Shown: one piece after another, positions 25,710 through 38,399 of the stretch | How the letters are laid out: every line of letters starts with the position of its first letter | How positions within the stretch are numbered: the stretch's first letter is position 1 | NCBI GenBank assembly: GCA_038503035.1 | Contig: JAVSML010024424.1 | Location: forward strand, 1 to 64,000 | Length of the DNA: 64,000 bases | Source: Crocodylus rhombifer | Lineage: Eukaryota > Chordata > Crocodylia > Crocodylidae | Direction: 5' to 3' | The notes under the pieces: model-generated | What the model saw: the letters and a program-made list of their open reading frames with translations, nothing else | Told to the model about the DNA's origin: nothing | The model's database searches: none | Position numbers and translations under genes: made by a program

Positions 25710-28107
25710 CACGGGAAATATTAGAAGCTCTAAACTCTAAAGCCAAGTCCTCAACCATGTCACCCTCCACCTACTTCTGACTGGATCCCCAGGCCCCGTC
25801 GACCTCGCCTGTCAATCCGGGAGTTCTTAGGCAAAGTGCCACAACGTCCCCCACCAAAAAGAAACCAACTATAAACCGGTGTGGCTCAGGAAATAGCTGC
25901 AGTCTCTTCCTAAAGGTGAAGCTGCCCTGGTCAGTACTGAATGAGTGTCTTTATTACCACTTTGGAGAGCTCTTTGCCAGCGACCGCAGAGGGAGGTCGT
26001 ATCACTTCTTGCGTGATCTTGGAGATAGCCGCTGGGGCAGCGCTGTGGAGCCCGGCGCTGCGGTTTCGGCATCAGGAGTTCAATCCGTCAGCCGCCAGGA
26101 TGTAGGGGAGCAGGTGGCAGGGGGCACAGCCCCAAGCCTGCACGTGCCTCGGGCAGGTGGAAACGTTTGATGCGGCTGTGGCCTGCACCTTGCAGATGGA
26201 TGCCCATATCAGTGCCATCGTGCTTCGAGACATCGACCTCTCGGCATCCCGTGTGCCCCTCCTCGCACCTGCGCCAGCACGGTGGTGAGAGCAGGCATGC
26301 AGCTTTCAAGTGGGTATCGAGTCCCACCTTGGCAGAGGCGACATCTGTGCCCAGTGGCAGAGCTCAGCGGTGCTGCTGAGGACATCAGCCCCCTCTCCAG
26401 GCATGCAGCCCCAGGAGAGAGGCGGTGTGGGAGCCCTGGGTGTGCCGGCAACCCAGGGCACGAGCATAAGGCACCAGGCACACTCGGGGACCTCCTCCCT
26501 GCCTCCTGCCAGGGGCTGACGTGTGGGGCGGCGTGCAAGTGCCTTCTGCATCCCAGCCTGGCTCGAACTGGCCAGCAGCTACGGCCGGTTTGTGGCAGCC
26601 ACCTCACAGCTAAACCTGCTAATCGGAGCAGCGCGGGGCCCAGGCTGTCGGATTACGCGTCTGCCGTGAGCCTTTGCCTCGTTCGCCCTTCCGCGGCAGT
26701 GGCCGGGACCAGCTGTGAGTGGAAACAGCAAGCCCTGTCCTTGCTGTTGTGGTTGTGATTTCTTTGAGCCAGGCGTGAAGCCATACCTTCCTGTCGGGTT
26801 GTGCCAGCCGTGGGCACCCATGGAAACCTGCCCACGGTCGCACTGGACACGGGAGCAAAGCCCCCGGGCGAAGGCAGAGCACTGGCGAGGGGAGGAGGTG
26901 GTGTTGCCCCCAGCAGCATGGGCGCAGGTCCCCCGCCTCCTGGCCTGCAGCCTCCCAGGGCAAATCGTCTCGGTCTCCCCACGCTGGCATCCTCCAGGGG
27001 GATGAAGCTGGTGCCTTGTGAAATGTGGATGTCCCCACGTTCCCAGAAGCACTTCCGAGCTCTGAAAGGACCATCCCAGACAAAGGCTGGGATCTCACAG
27101 CCTCCCCCTGGCCATCCACATCAGGAGGCCAGCCAGCCATGCCTTGCGATGCATGTTCAAATGGTTTGTAGGCAGGCGGCTTGCCTGCCCGTGCCGGTAA
27201 TCTCCGCCCCAACGCGATCCGCGCGTCCATCCGCTGCAGGGCCTTCTCCCTGCAAACACTTGCTGGTCTTCCCCAAACTCGCTGCCTCAAAAGCACTCCC
27301 TCCCCAACAGAGCTAGGCAGACGCCCTCCCCTTCCCAAGGCCGAGCGTGTACAAAACACGTTGAAGCCGGCTGCAGCTGTCTGCACAGAAAGCGTGTTGC
27401 GCCGGAGGCTTTCAGACTGCGCCCTGCACTGGGTGAGCGTTTGGCCAAAGGATCTGGGAGGAAAAGAAGCCAGAGGTGGGGGGGCGTGCGTGACCCCCCC
27501 GTGCCTGTGCATTCACAGAGGACGTGCGTCTCGCCTGCTCGCCAGCCCTGCTCTTTGGCTCAGGCTATTAGCTGTGCTGCTTCCAGCCCCGGGGGTTCCC
27601 GCGTGGCACCATGCCCACCTGCACATGATGCATCGCTGCACACCAGGGTGCTGCCAGCTCGCTCCAGCCGGCGGGGCAGGAGAGCCGATGAGTCACACGC
27701 GGCTGCGCCCAAAGTAGAGAAGGAACAATGTCCTCTCGCTTGCCTTGGAGCCACTCTGGTTCATTTATCACTGCTCTGGCAGCTGCTTCTTCCTTGTCCT
27801 TCGCTCTCTGACTCACCGCTGCCGCGCAGCTCAGGGCTTGTCCACGTCCTGCGCACCGCTGCAAGGGGCCGGTCAGCTCTGGGGAGTTGCCCTTGGGAGC
27901 AGTGCAATTCCACTTGCGATACTCTACCGGGTGTGATTTCAAGAGTTAGGGTGGCAGGTTTCCGCCTTCGATTCCTGATGGATTTGTCTGTGTAACAATA
28001 AATGGCCCCAGCTGCCAGCAGTGGGGACACGAACAGAAAAAAACATCCAATAGCACAGAACTGGTGACTTTATCACGGTTTGGAAGCACCACCCGGCCCG
28101 ATCCAAC
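25710..28107. other. GC-rich intergenic DNA, no gene seen
   Basis: Several frames are open for 100-300 codons, the longest 297 codons on the minus strand (26619-27512). None shows a domain, signal peptide or plausible splice structure, and overlapping frames are equally open. A short G7/C7 hairpin lies at about 27476-27503. Confidence 0.5.
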
Positions 28108-28387
28108 GGTGCGAGGGGCGCTGGAAGCCCAGGCGTGCTCAGGGAAGCTCGAGCTTGGTGGGCTTCCAGTGTCCTGTGCACTGTCCCCGCCACCTGGGAC
28201 CGCCCGGGACCAGGCTGGCTTGCCTCTGGGCAGATGGGAAGGTGGCAGGAGGGTGGCTGGGTGTGCTGGTGGCCGGAGAAGGTAGCGGGGACGGTGCACG
28301 GGGCGCTGGAAACCCGCCAAGCCCGAGCTTCCCTGAGCACGCCTGGGCTTCCAGCACCCCGTGCACCGTCCCCACCGCCTTCTCCGG
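28108..28387. repeat. Nested GC-rich inverted repeat (cruciform-capable)
   Basis: Unit A (28108-28192) is matched in reverse complement by unit B (28273-28387), about nine bases in ten by eye over some 84 bases, with an 80-base spacer. Unit B is itself a hairpin: 28273-28311 pairs with 28349-28387 at 35 of 39 positions, starting CCGGAGAAGG. Unit A has the same internal symmetry around GCTGGAAGCCC and GGGCTTCCAG. Differences are almost all transitions, as expected from CpG decay. No coding function is supported. Confidence 0.85.
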
Positions 28388-28394
28388 ATGCATC

Positions 28395-28600
28395 ACTGCA
28401 ATTTATTACATAGAAAACTAAAATACGTCGGATGTGTTTTACTTCACTGCGTAACGAAGTCATTTAAATTGAAATACGCCGTCACACGTCAGAGCTGAAA
28501 CGTAATACGCTGTCGCTGGTGTAAACTGTGACGGCAGTAAACAGGTAAAAAAGTCCAGTTAAATTGCTTGAAGGCCAATTTTATCACGCATGCAAGCGCT
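28395..28600. promoter_or_regulatory. Candidate conserved non-coding island
   Basis: Next to the GC-rich inverted repeat, sequence turns abruptly AT-rich and repeat-free. Near-repeated words occur (AAATACGTCGG, AAATACGCCGTC, GTAATACGCTGTCG, CTGTGACGGCAG) with TCATTTAAATTGAA. The spaced TACG[CT]CG words could be a binding-site cluster. This is a weak, pattern-based suggestion. Confidence 0.2.
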
Positions 28601-29257
28601 GGTCTAGTCTAGCCTGAGCTCATAGCACTGCCAGCTTCAAGCTTTGCCCGGCTGTAACTGCTTGGATGGAAATGTTTTCTGCCAGGTGCCTGCTTCAGGC
28701 TGAATTATTTTGGGAAATTTGACCTTTAGCCAGTTCAGTGAGCAGGGCTGGTGCAACATGCTTTGTTTTGCCTGTGCTCGTGTTCTCTGGGTTTTGCCTG
28801 GGGAAATCCAGTGCTTTATGCTTTGGATGTCACATTTCTCAGTGGAAGTCGTCTTTGGGGGGGGTTTTGCCAACCCTAAGAAAAGCTGCCCACTTCTGGC
28901 CACAGTATAAGCCTCCGGCCAACTGCACTTACAGACTGGGACCTGTTGTAGCTTTTCAGCCAAGTTCCTCAATGATTGCTACTGCCCTGAGCGTCCCCCA
29001 GCCTCAGACACTTGGGATAAACCTAGCTCCTGTGCACAGATCTGTGCCCAGAACCAGCAGTGGAAGGGGAAAGCCACAGGCGTCGGTGTTGGCAGACACA
29101 CAATAATTATGGGATTTGCGCAATAAATTCGATCCTTATACAGTATGAGAGAGTCCTGAGAGAGTGGCCATGGCGTGTCGGCCGAGCCTCTGAGCGCTGT
29201 CATCCCCGAGCGATTTTTCTATCTTGAGATGACCTTCGGTGGTGTTTGGGTTGTTCC

Positions 29258-29280
29258 CACGTGTGTGTGTGTGTGTATGC
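29258..29280. repeat. Short (GT)n microsatellite
   Basis: CACGTGTGTGTGTGTGTATG is a short dinucleotide run, starting with a CACGTG E-box-like word. Confidence 0.85.
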
Positions 29281-29667
29281 AATCAGAGCCACGTTACATG
29301 TGTGACTGTGGTTCTGCAAGTAAGTGTGCTGCAGAGGCCTGGGCTTGCAAAGTGGAAGACAAGTGACCTGCACCCAAAACAAGCGGGCTGGCACATGTGG
29401 CAACAGTGCGCACAGCCCAAAACCAGAGCGGGTGCAGCTCCCGGAGGGCCCCGGGCCCCCAGGTAAGGCTGCTGGGGCCAGTGCAGTTGCTGGCCCCAGC
29501 CTCCCCTACCCCATCTGGGGCAACATGCCACGTGCCAGAGCACACGAGGCACAGGCGTTCCCAGGGACCAGTAGCATTGGCACACCTTGTGCCATGGCTG
29601 GTTGTTCCCAGGGCAATGCACGTTTCGCTTGTGGGGATGCGCCAGTTGAGGGTTAGTTAGTCTTGGG

Positions 29668-29720
29668 GCAACGGGATGGATCAGGTGACCGCTCAAGATC
29701 CCCTCCAGGCCGGTGTTGTG
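29668..29720 (+). mobile_element. Possible CR1 3' tail fragment
   Basis: GGGATGGATCAGGTGACCGC followed by CAAGATCCCCTCCAGG resembles the end of the CR1 3' UTR (GATGATC..GAGGTCCCTTCCAG). It is short and diverged. Confidence 0.35.
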
Positions 29721-30283
29721 CTGTGTCGACTGCCCCTAAGGGAAAGAGCCTCTGATTCTTCTTCTTGTCTTTCAAATGGCTTTGGGCTGCCAGGAAGCGC
29801 ACTGGAGAGCAGGTCCCTGGCTCCTGCTTGAGAGCCGCCTTCCTCCCCACGTCCTCCTCCATTGCATCCTGCAGCCACCTGCCGGAGAAGGCTGCACATC
29901 AGCCACAGCCACGGTGTAAAAGTGCAGCAGAAACCAGCATAAGACCTGCCCCCAGAGGCTGCTCAAACCTTGCCTTCACCTAACAGCCAGACACCTGCCA
30001 AGGCCTGGGCGGGGGCTGGCAGGGCCGTGGGCTGGCTCCGGCGCAGTCACGCCGAAGGAATGCGGGCACGGGGCGTGGGTGCAGGCTGCGGTGAGACCAC
30101 GCTCGCTGACGGACGGGCAGCGAGTCCTGCTGGGTATGGCCCAGGGCTCTCCGCTGCGCGGGAACTTTGAGTCACTCTCAGCCCCGGGATGACGTGCGGC
30201 GGAGCCTCCCCCTTGCCTGGGACGGGATGTGCCCGCATGCCAGGACACCAGCAGAAACCAGCCTGGCCGCAGCCTCTGCTGCA

Positions 30284-30301
30284 GGGCAGGGCAGGGCAGG
30301 G
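30284..30301 (+). other. G-quadruplex motif, (GGGCA)n run
   Basis: Four GGG runs at 30284, 30289, 30294 and 30299 are separated by CA loops of two bases, a strong quadruplex sequence. It is also a tiny GCAGG tandem repeat. Confidence 0.7.
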
Positions 30302-30831
30302 TCAGGTGTGTTGGGTTCACATGGCAAGAGGTTTCCAGGACCCCAGCCCTGCTCCTCGCCAATACCGTGGCACCTCCCACCCCTCAATTCCAGGCACTGC
30401 AAGGGCCTGAGCCACAGGGACCCAAGACCCAGGGGAAGGAAGGGCTTAGGCCTGTACCCAGTTCACACCCCCATCTCAAAGGTGCACCTAACCCAAGAGC
30501 CCTGCCAGGCTAGCGGTTAAGACACACCAGCACCATGCAAGGGAGTGGCCGACAGCCTTGAGCTCGCCAGGCCAAGTGACCGGTGCCCCGATAGCTGGGG
30601 GCAGCCTGCCTCACTCCAGAGGAACCAGCATGATGCTACCATTGCCGGCACCGCGTCTCCCCGCAGGGAGCAGACCCCCAGCTGTCCCTCCCTGCCCCAG
30701 ACTTGGAAGGAGCACTGGAGCCTTGCCACGCTGCAGCCGTGCCAGGCTCGGGAGGGAGGTATCGGGGATCTGTCCCGAATGCCCTGTCCTGGGTCCGGTG
30801 CATCAAACCCTGTCCCTTGGAGCGGGGCATC

Positions 30832-30840
30832 TATAAAAGG
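30832..30840 (+). promoter_or_regulatory. Isolated TATA-box-like sequence
   Basis: TATAAAAGG lies in a GC-rich setting, preceded by CGGGGCATC. It is a consensus match, but no gene starts downstream that I can support. It could mark a non-coding RNA promoter or be chance. Confidence 0.2.
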
Positions 30841-33800
30841 CTCTTTGCTCATGTGGGCAAGCCAGGCGAGGGGAATCGCCCCCCCAGTCTCTCCACACAC
30901 ACGTACAGGTTGTGTTACCTGCACAGCTGCAGGAGCAGGCCCGTGCTTTGCAGGCTGATGCCGTCCTGGGCCAGGAAGCGAAGCTCAGGTCCGATTCCCG
31001 GTCAGGGGCTTGCTGGGCTGGAGGCGCGGGCTCACATCGGGCCTGTCTGCAGAGCACCTGTGCTGCACGCTCTGAGCCAGGCCGCTGCGAGGGGCCTGGG
31101 CTGGCAGAGCAGGGTTTATGGGCCAGGCATGGCCAGCGTGCTTGAAAGCCAGCGCGGAGGAAGCCGCTCCAGCCACCTAGGTTCCTCACGCGAGTCACAG
31201 AAACTAATGATTGTACTGTGATGCGAGGGGACAGCCGCGCCGGCGCTCACTGCCTGGAAATGACCGATGCTGCCTCCTTAGGCACAGCCGTGATTTACCG
31301 TGCACACGAGCACGGGCCGGGGCAGACGGGTGGCACGCAGAGGCTGCCTGTGTCTGCGTGTCCCTCCCCTGCCCCGCGGTCCAGTGACCCAGGCTGCTCT
31401 GCAGAGACCTGTTCCCAGCCCATCGTGCAAGTGTCCCGGCCCGGGAGTCCCGTCCTGCCTGCCCCGGTGGCCGGGGGGCTGCGCAGAATCAATGCCTGCT
31501 TCCCTGTAACGCAGGGGCTGGGGCAGCCGGGGGTGCCACAAGCTCCTTCGAAGGGTGCTGGGAGGCGTGCTGTGCGTGTGTGTGCTCATTTACACAGGTT
31601 TCCTCTTTCCACCCTGCTTTAGCCCTGAGGGGATGTTGGATTTGTGCAGTTAAATGTCACCTGTCTCAGCAACTTCGATAACCCTCTGCTTCTGGGACAG
31701 GGCAGAAGCTAAGATAAGGGGGTAAGATGGAGCAGAAGCTCTCCCGTCCCCGTGCCCTTCGTTAAGGGGCATGGCTCGTCTGGCCTCCTGCCCCTGCCAG
31801 TCGGTCAGGGCCGGTTGCAGTCCTGGGGCTCTTCCTGCTGAAAGGAAGGGAAAGAAATGAAAGGCATAAATCCGTGGTGAATCCCCCGGCTGGGAAGCTG
31901 CCTCCTGCCTTGCACCGTCTCGGGCTAGGAGTTGTCTGTCTGGGGGGAGGCAGCAGCCCCCATCTCGGTTACGAATGGAGCCGGCCTGACAGATGCTCAG
32001 ATCTCCCCGGAGCTCGGGCACGAATCTGACTGACTGGGTTCCTGCGGGTTTGCATTCAGCAGGTGACCAAGGAGCGGGCAGTGGGGCGGGCATCGAGGGG
32101 TCAAGATGAGCCACCAAGGTGGGAATAGCTCTATCCATGGATGGGATCTTGCTGGAAATCTCTGCCTCCTCCACCCAAACTCAGCGGGGCTCAGTGTGAT
32201 GCCAGCCTGGGCTAAGCCATCAACACCGAGCCTCTCGCCTCCCAGTGCAGGACTTTCCACACCAACGAGCCGTGGCAGGACCGGGGGCATCCAGCCGGCG
32301 CAGCAGGAGGAGGCTGGTAAGAGCATAAGGACTGCCGTTACTGGGTCCGTGTGGCCCGGTCTCCTGTTCCCCACGGGGGCAGACCGTGGGTGCTGGAAGG
32401 GAGGGCGAGCTGGGTCTGAGCAGGGTTTTTCTCCGCTGTTCCTTGCAGCCTCCAGCACTGAAGGTCGAGGAAGTCCAGATTTGGAGTCGGCTTCGCGTGC
32501 TGTACGTAGGGGTCAGGTGCAGGGTTTTGGGCCCCACCGTGCCCGTGGGGCTGTTAAGCTGGAGTGAAATTTGAAGCCTAAGCGAGACACCGGACTGCCC
32601 GCCTGTCCCCGGGAGTGCAGACGACCGACAGCTGCTGGGAAGCGAAGTGGAGCAGGGATTAGCAGGCTGATCCAGTCAGCTACGGGCGAGATCACGGCTG
32701 TGTCTGCAGATCTCAGGGTGAGCTCGGGCCAGCGAGGCTCAGGGTGTCTGGCCTCTCCCACCCAGGGAAGATCAGAAATATCGGGACACCTTGCTTGATT
32801 GTGGAGGGGGAAGAGGAGTCTTGCAATGACCCTCTTGAGATGCTTGTGCTTGCTGTAGCACTCAGCGAGGGCTGCACGGGGTGACCCCGCGTGGCCAGGA
32901 GCCCGGCAGCCGTAGCCTCCCGCCCAAATCCATGACAGCACCCACGAAGGGTGGCAGGAGACTGGCCAAGTGGTTGGCTGTGGCCATGCTCCCACCTGAC
33001 GCGGGTTCGAGCGGTTGCATGCGGGCCTGGAGAAACCTTGCACTTTTGGGAGTCCCCTTTAGGTCATGGTCTGGAGGAGCTGAGGCTGAAAGGAGCCTGC
33101 ACCGTTTGTCAGGGGAACGTCTCACCTCGTGGCCGAGGCGGTGTGCTCAGCTGCAGTGGGGAAGCGCTGGTTCAATGATATTTTTAGCACGCCGTGCCCG
33201 TCGGCGGTTCAGCACACCGCAGTCGGTACCGTACCGAAGTCCCGGCTCTAGACAGAGGTGCCTATCGCGGGCTCTCCTCCCCAGTGGCCTCACGGCAGAG
33301 TCGAGGGAAAGCCCGTCCGTGCTGTGTCTTGAGGCTGTTGTGACACACGTGTCCACAGCGTCACCGAAGCCCCCGTTCGCTCAGGGCCTGATCCTGAAAG
33401 CTCAGCCCCTCTCTGGTGCTGGGGAAGACGGGGGACAGGGAACAGGGGTGCTGAGCTCCCACTTCCCAGCCAGAAGAGGCTGTGTTTTGCAGCTCTGGCA
33501 TTGCCCGCTGCCAGCGTGGCCACAGCGTGGGGGAGCCTGCCAGGGCCCTGCCTGAAGACTCCCGAACGATGCATCCTCTGCTGCTTCAGCGCTGCTTGGA
33601 CTGAGCACTCCTCGAATCAGGCGCTGCGTCTCCTCTGTGATTTTCCTGCAGCAGCGTCAGCCCAAAGGTCAGGGAAATCTTCATGCCACTGCCAGCCAGA
33701 TTGACTATTCCCCAGCCACTCTGCAAGGGAAGATCCCAGCGAACCCCGACTTCCAAGAGGGGGTGAGAATCCCGTCACGCCTGCACGATCACCGCAGGGA

Positions 33801-36800
33801 GCAGGATCCAGCGCCGTGATCTGTTCCTCCCAACCGTGTCCTGCTGCCTTATAGCTCGACAGGGCCCAGTCTTTCCCCAGCAGGGCCGCGGTTTCCATGG
33901 GAGTGCTGAGATGCCCGGTGTACCTGCACCCAGCCGGGCGCTGCTGTCCATCTGGGGGCAAGCTGGAGTCACCAAGGGCTAGAGGAGAGCGTGTTTCTGG
34001 CTTTAGAGGTTCAGCGATGATGCTGAGGCTGCTCCAAACAGCCTGAGGACACTGGGTGGATGGTTCCTCCCGTGCCCTCCTAGTTCAACCAGCTGGTCCC
34101 CAGGGCACGTGACCTCAATAAGAGAAAAGGGTGTTCATCTGGCTCAACTCTCCAACCTGGCTTGGAGCATGTGTGGGGACATCACACATGCAAGCAGGAT
34201 TAACTCATCCTCTTGGCATCCTTTGAGCAGACCCTGCCCTTGGACTAACCCCCTTGGGAGGGCTATTTCCTGGAGAGCCAAGCGGGGGTGAAGCTGTTCC
34301 CTACTCTGGTGAGATGAAGCACAAGGGAACTTACTTATTCCCCCTGCAACAAGCAAGCTGAGCTGATTTCAACCCCCTTTCTGCAGACGCAGGCGGCTCA
34401 GGCGGCTTGTGGGGACATGGAGCCTCAGCTGACGTCCCCAGGTGGCTTCCTTGGACCGAGCATGTCGTGGGGCTGCCTGACCACCGTTCCTGTAGCAGGT
34501 CCTAGCCTCCCAGCTCACCGATGGGCACCGCTCCAGGGAAGGGCAGAGAAAGAGATGCAGGACACCCTGAAGGCCAATCTGAATTGCTGCAATATTAACA
34601 TCCAGACCTGGGACACTCAAGCAATGAGCTGTCCCCAGCGGCGCCATGACGTACAAGGCTTTGGTCGATTTGACCAAGCTCATCTCACTATGGAGGCAGA
34701 TAGATGAGAGAGGCCAAGGGAAAGAGCTGTGCCCCGACAACACCAGCATCCACGCTTTCCTCCTGGAGCCAGCACATCTGCAGGCAAACGTGCAGCTCCC
34801 AGACTGGCCTCCTCTGCCAACTACGGACTCACGACGGCTTCCCTATTTCCTGGAAGATGGTCATCCTCACATCAAGGGGCTGCAGACGATGGGATCGGGG
34901 AGAGACTGTAGGTTGAATCCCAAGCAGCTGGACTCTGACTCACTTGACCAAACTGGGCACCTTGCCACAAAATCTGCTCCGTCCACGTCTGTCCATGCCG
35001 AGCAGGAGCCAACCTGCTGCCCGTGCTCACCGGCATGGGCTGGCTTTGGTGCAAACATCCTAGTCAGTCCTCCCCCTTTCACGCTGCTCCATCCCGAGTG
35101 CTGCGGCGGAGCCTGCAGGGAGCACACGCAGGTACACGCTCACAGCTTAGTACCCACCGCTCCCCGGCCTCACTTGTGAGAGCAAAGCCTGTGCTGGCGT
35201 GACCGTCCGTAGCCTATGAACATGAAGCCGGGGGTCCACCCGGGTCATCTTGATGCAAAACCTGGGTCTAACGTGATTGCTGCTGGTGGCTCCGCTCCAG
35301 AGGCCGCTTAGTCTCTGGTGGCTCGGTCCTGTTTGTGGGCACCAGACCACTGGGTGGTTTGGCGCATCCCAAATCTCCAGTACTCATTGCTGAGGATGGG
35401 ACTTCCTTGGTCAACCCCCGCATGCTCCTGCCTCAGCCACAGCGGTCTCTCCTGGCCCCTCCAGAAGCCCACTTGACGGGATGCGGGAAAGATGCGGCTT
35501 CTCTTAAAAGAGCTGAGCGAGAGCTGGTCGTCAGAGGATCCCTGCCTTACGGTGACAGCTGGCCTGTGGCTCCAGCCAGGCCCAGGACCGTGCTGTGAGG
35601 TGCTGCACAACCACACGGGAAGAACCAAAAAGAAACAGTCATGGCCGCGCTGCATGACACTGCAGTGACATGACCAAGGCCCTGGGAGAAACCAGTAGCA
35701 GAGCCTGGAATGGGCCCCACCTTTCCAGAGTCCTCGGGGCTTCGTGAACCTCCTGCCTGCTATGTGCATGGCCTTGCCTGCGTCCCAGCAGCACCCGGCT
35801 GTGTCCCTTAACGCTGCCCGGCCTGAATATGCCTCGAGCGGCCAGCCAGGTAACGGCTCTCCCAAACCACGTGGAGACGTCGGGAAAGGGAGCCTGGAAA
35901 CCCCAACTGAATCGCTCACGTGTAAGCCGGGGAGCCAGCGTCACCAGGGCGTGCTCCTGTTTGGCCCGCGGGTGCCGGCCTCGCACTGCTGCCCCTACAG
36001 ACACGGGCCTGATCCTCTGCTGGCACGCGCTCTACGCCGGTCACGGGGGCTATGCCGAGTTATGCAGCAGGGGAACCGGCCCAGGCATTTGGAAATGCTC
36101 CTTGCCCATGCTAATAGCCTTCAAACATGACTTGGTTAGGTGCGCGTCCGAGAGGCCAGGTTCGCTGCCTCCGAAAGCCCGCCGGGGCGCCCCCAGCCCA
36201 GGCGGGACGGGGTCCAGGAGGCAACCGCCCTCTCCCGGGGTAGCGCAGGCGCCGGGCTGCCGGCCAGCCAGCCCCGCAACGGCCATTTCTCCTCCTGCCT
36301 GCGCGTGTCCCCTGGCGAGGGCAGGCTGGTTTCTGTTCGGCAGACACAGGCGAGCAATGAGTCTGCCCCGTGAAAAGTCCCCGCTTCACCGCACTGAACC
36401 TGTTCTCCCCGCCAGCCTCACGTCCCGCCTTGCTCGGCTGGGCCTGCTGAGCTGTTTCCCCCCGCCGCCTCTGCGGTAGTCTGTGCCTGTCCTTTGCCCC
36501 CGCGGATGAGCGCAGACCCATTCCCAAGCCAGGGGAACGGCCGGAGAGGCTTAGGCTGGGAAAGAAATGGGGCTTTCCGCTCATTCCCCCCGTGCTTGCC
36601 CCTAAGAGTCAGCTTGGAGCCCGGGTCCAGACAGGGTGCGCATCCCCTGCCAAGTCAGGCCCTGGGAAGTGCCCCAGCCGCAGCGGCAAGGCAGCGGCCC
36701 GGACCGGAGAGGGGACTTTTCGCCCCTGGTCCATCTGCCCGACATGCTGGAACTGGGCACGAGCCCAAAGCCAAGGTGGGGTTAGCAGCGAGCGCCCGGG

Positions 36801-37099
36801 GCAGGGAGGGCTCAGTCAGGTTGAGAAACCAGCCAAGCAAGGCGCCTGCCTCCTAGGGCTCAGCCCGCCTGCAGCGCCCATGCGCTCTGCCGGCGCCTTC
36901 CCCGCACCATCCCAAGGCAGGACGCAAGGAGGGCCAGCTGGTTCACCGGTGGAGCGGCTGCTTGCTTTCCAGGCTGCGCTGAGAAGGGAACAGTGCAAAG
37001 GGCACTGCCTGTAACCTCCACGCCTCGGAGGCACGCCTTGGGCTGCAGCAAGGCTTGCTCAATGGCCACCGCTCTAGGGCAGCAGCCTGGGGAGGTGGA

Positions 37100-37166
37100 A
37101 GGCAAGGCAGGAAGCGTTTGGGGTTGAACGCGATGACCTTGAGTCCCCTCCAAGCCTGTGATTCAT
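37100..37166 (+). mobile_element. Possible CR1 3' tail fragment
   Basis: GGGTTGAACGCGATGACCTT, GAGTCCCCTCCAAGCCTGTG and ATTCAT match the CR1 end pattern (TTGATGACCTTGAGGTCCCTTCCAGCCCTGTGATTCTA type). Confidence 0.5.
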
Positions 37167-38399
37167 CTGCCGTAGCCTTGTGCTGCATCAGGGCTCGGAA
37201 GGAGCTTCGCTCTCTGTGCAGCTGCTTACTCAGCTAACCAGGGAGGGCTGCAGCGCTTTAAAACGGGTCGCTAAAATGAGCCCCATGGGATTTGTTCCTC
37301 TGTGAAAACCACCTTTGCACACACATGTGTGCACACACACACGAGGGAGACAGAGGCAGGGACCTCCCTGGACGTGCAGCCGCTTGCGAAGTGCGTGCAC
37401 ACACAAAGCTCGGGTGTGAATGTGCCTGGCTTCTGCAAAACCGACTGCTCATCTCCGCGTCTGCAAAAGGAAAGGAGGAGGCAGCCCTGAGCCGAGCAGG
37501 GAACACCCAGGATGTGAGTGAAGCAAGCACGCAGATTAACATCTGCAGTCACGCATGTGACACCGAGCACGGCTTTGCAGGCAAAACTGTTTCTCTGTGG
37601 AACAAGAGGCCTCGCGACTGAAAGCCAGCCCTGTATTCAGGCTCCTGCTTTTGATGTCGCCTCCCTCCAGCCCATCTTCCGGCCCTGGGACCGGGGGAGA
37701 CGAGCAGGGGATGAGCTCATGTCGAACACGATAGCCAGCAGACTTAAATCTGGCACTCGAGCGTCCGTCGGGGAGGAAGCGGGGTGAGCTCCAAAAGGCT
37801 ACAGTTTAGTAAGAAACTTTAGCCAGCAGATGCAGTGAACCCATGAGAGCCCGTCCTCCGTGCGGTCCCTGAGCACAAGCCCGCAGGCCTCACACTCGGG
37901 TTTCCCCGGGTTCGGGCGCCAGCCTCGTCTCATTGCTCGCAGATTTTTTTTTTAAGTGACAAGTTAAAAAACAAGCAAGCGAGTGCATGAAACACCTCTC
38001 TGGGGGCGCTGCTCAGAGGAAAGCGGGCCTCGGGCACCTCCGCATTCGGGCGCTTTCTTGTCTTTACACGGCAGTTGCTCTGGGCTGCACCAGCGCACGG
38101 GGCTCAGGAGATTTTCCACTTCGTTTTCTCACTTTTTCCATCCCTCCTGGTAGTTTTTATCATGACTTGCTTTAAATAAAGGCAGTCTTTGCCCCGTCTC
38201 CATCTAATAGCCGCTCGGTCCTCACAATAGCTCAGGCAGGCTCCTGCCTTCTCTGACTTCTGGGAGAGCTGGATCAGTCCCCGCGTGGGATCTTAAACTG
38301 GACGCAATACCGAGCAAAGCTTTCTTTGGGGCAGCGGGACAGCCTTCGTGGTCCCGTGGGGGGTTTCTCTCTGGCGAGGCTTTCGTTCTGCTTTTTACT

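Noticed and set aside
26619..27512. 297-codon minus-strand open frame, the longest in the window
   Set aside because: GC-rich DNA lacks stop codons; overlapping frames on both strands are also open, composition is low-complexity and no domain is seen.
33001..33030. GGTTCGAGCGG resembling a tRNA B box
   Set aside because: No A box at the right distance and no cloverleaf fold.
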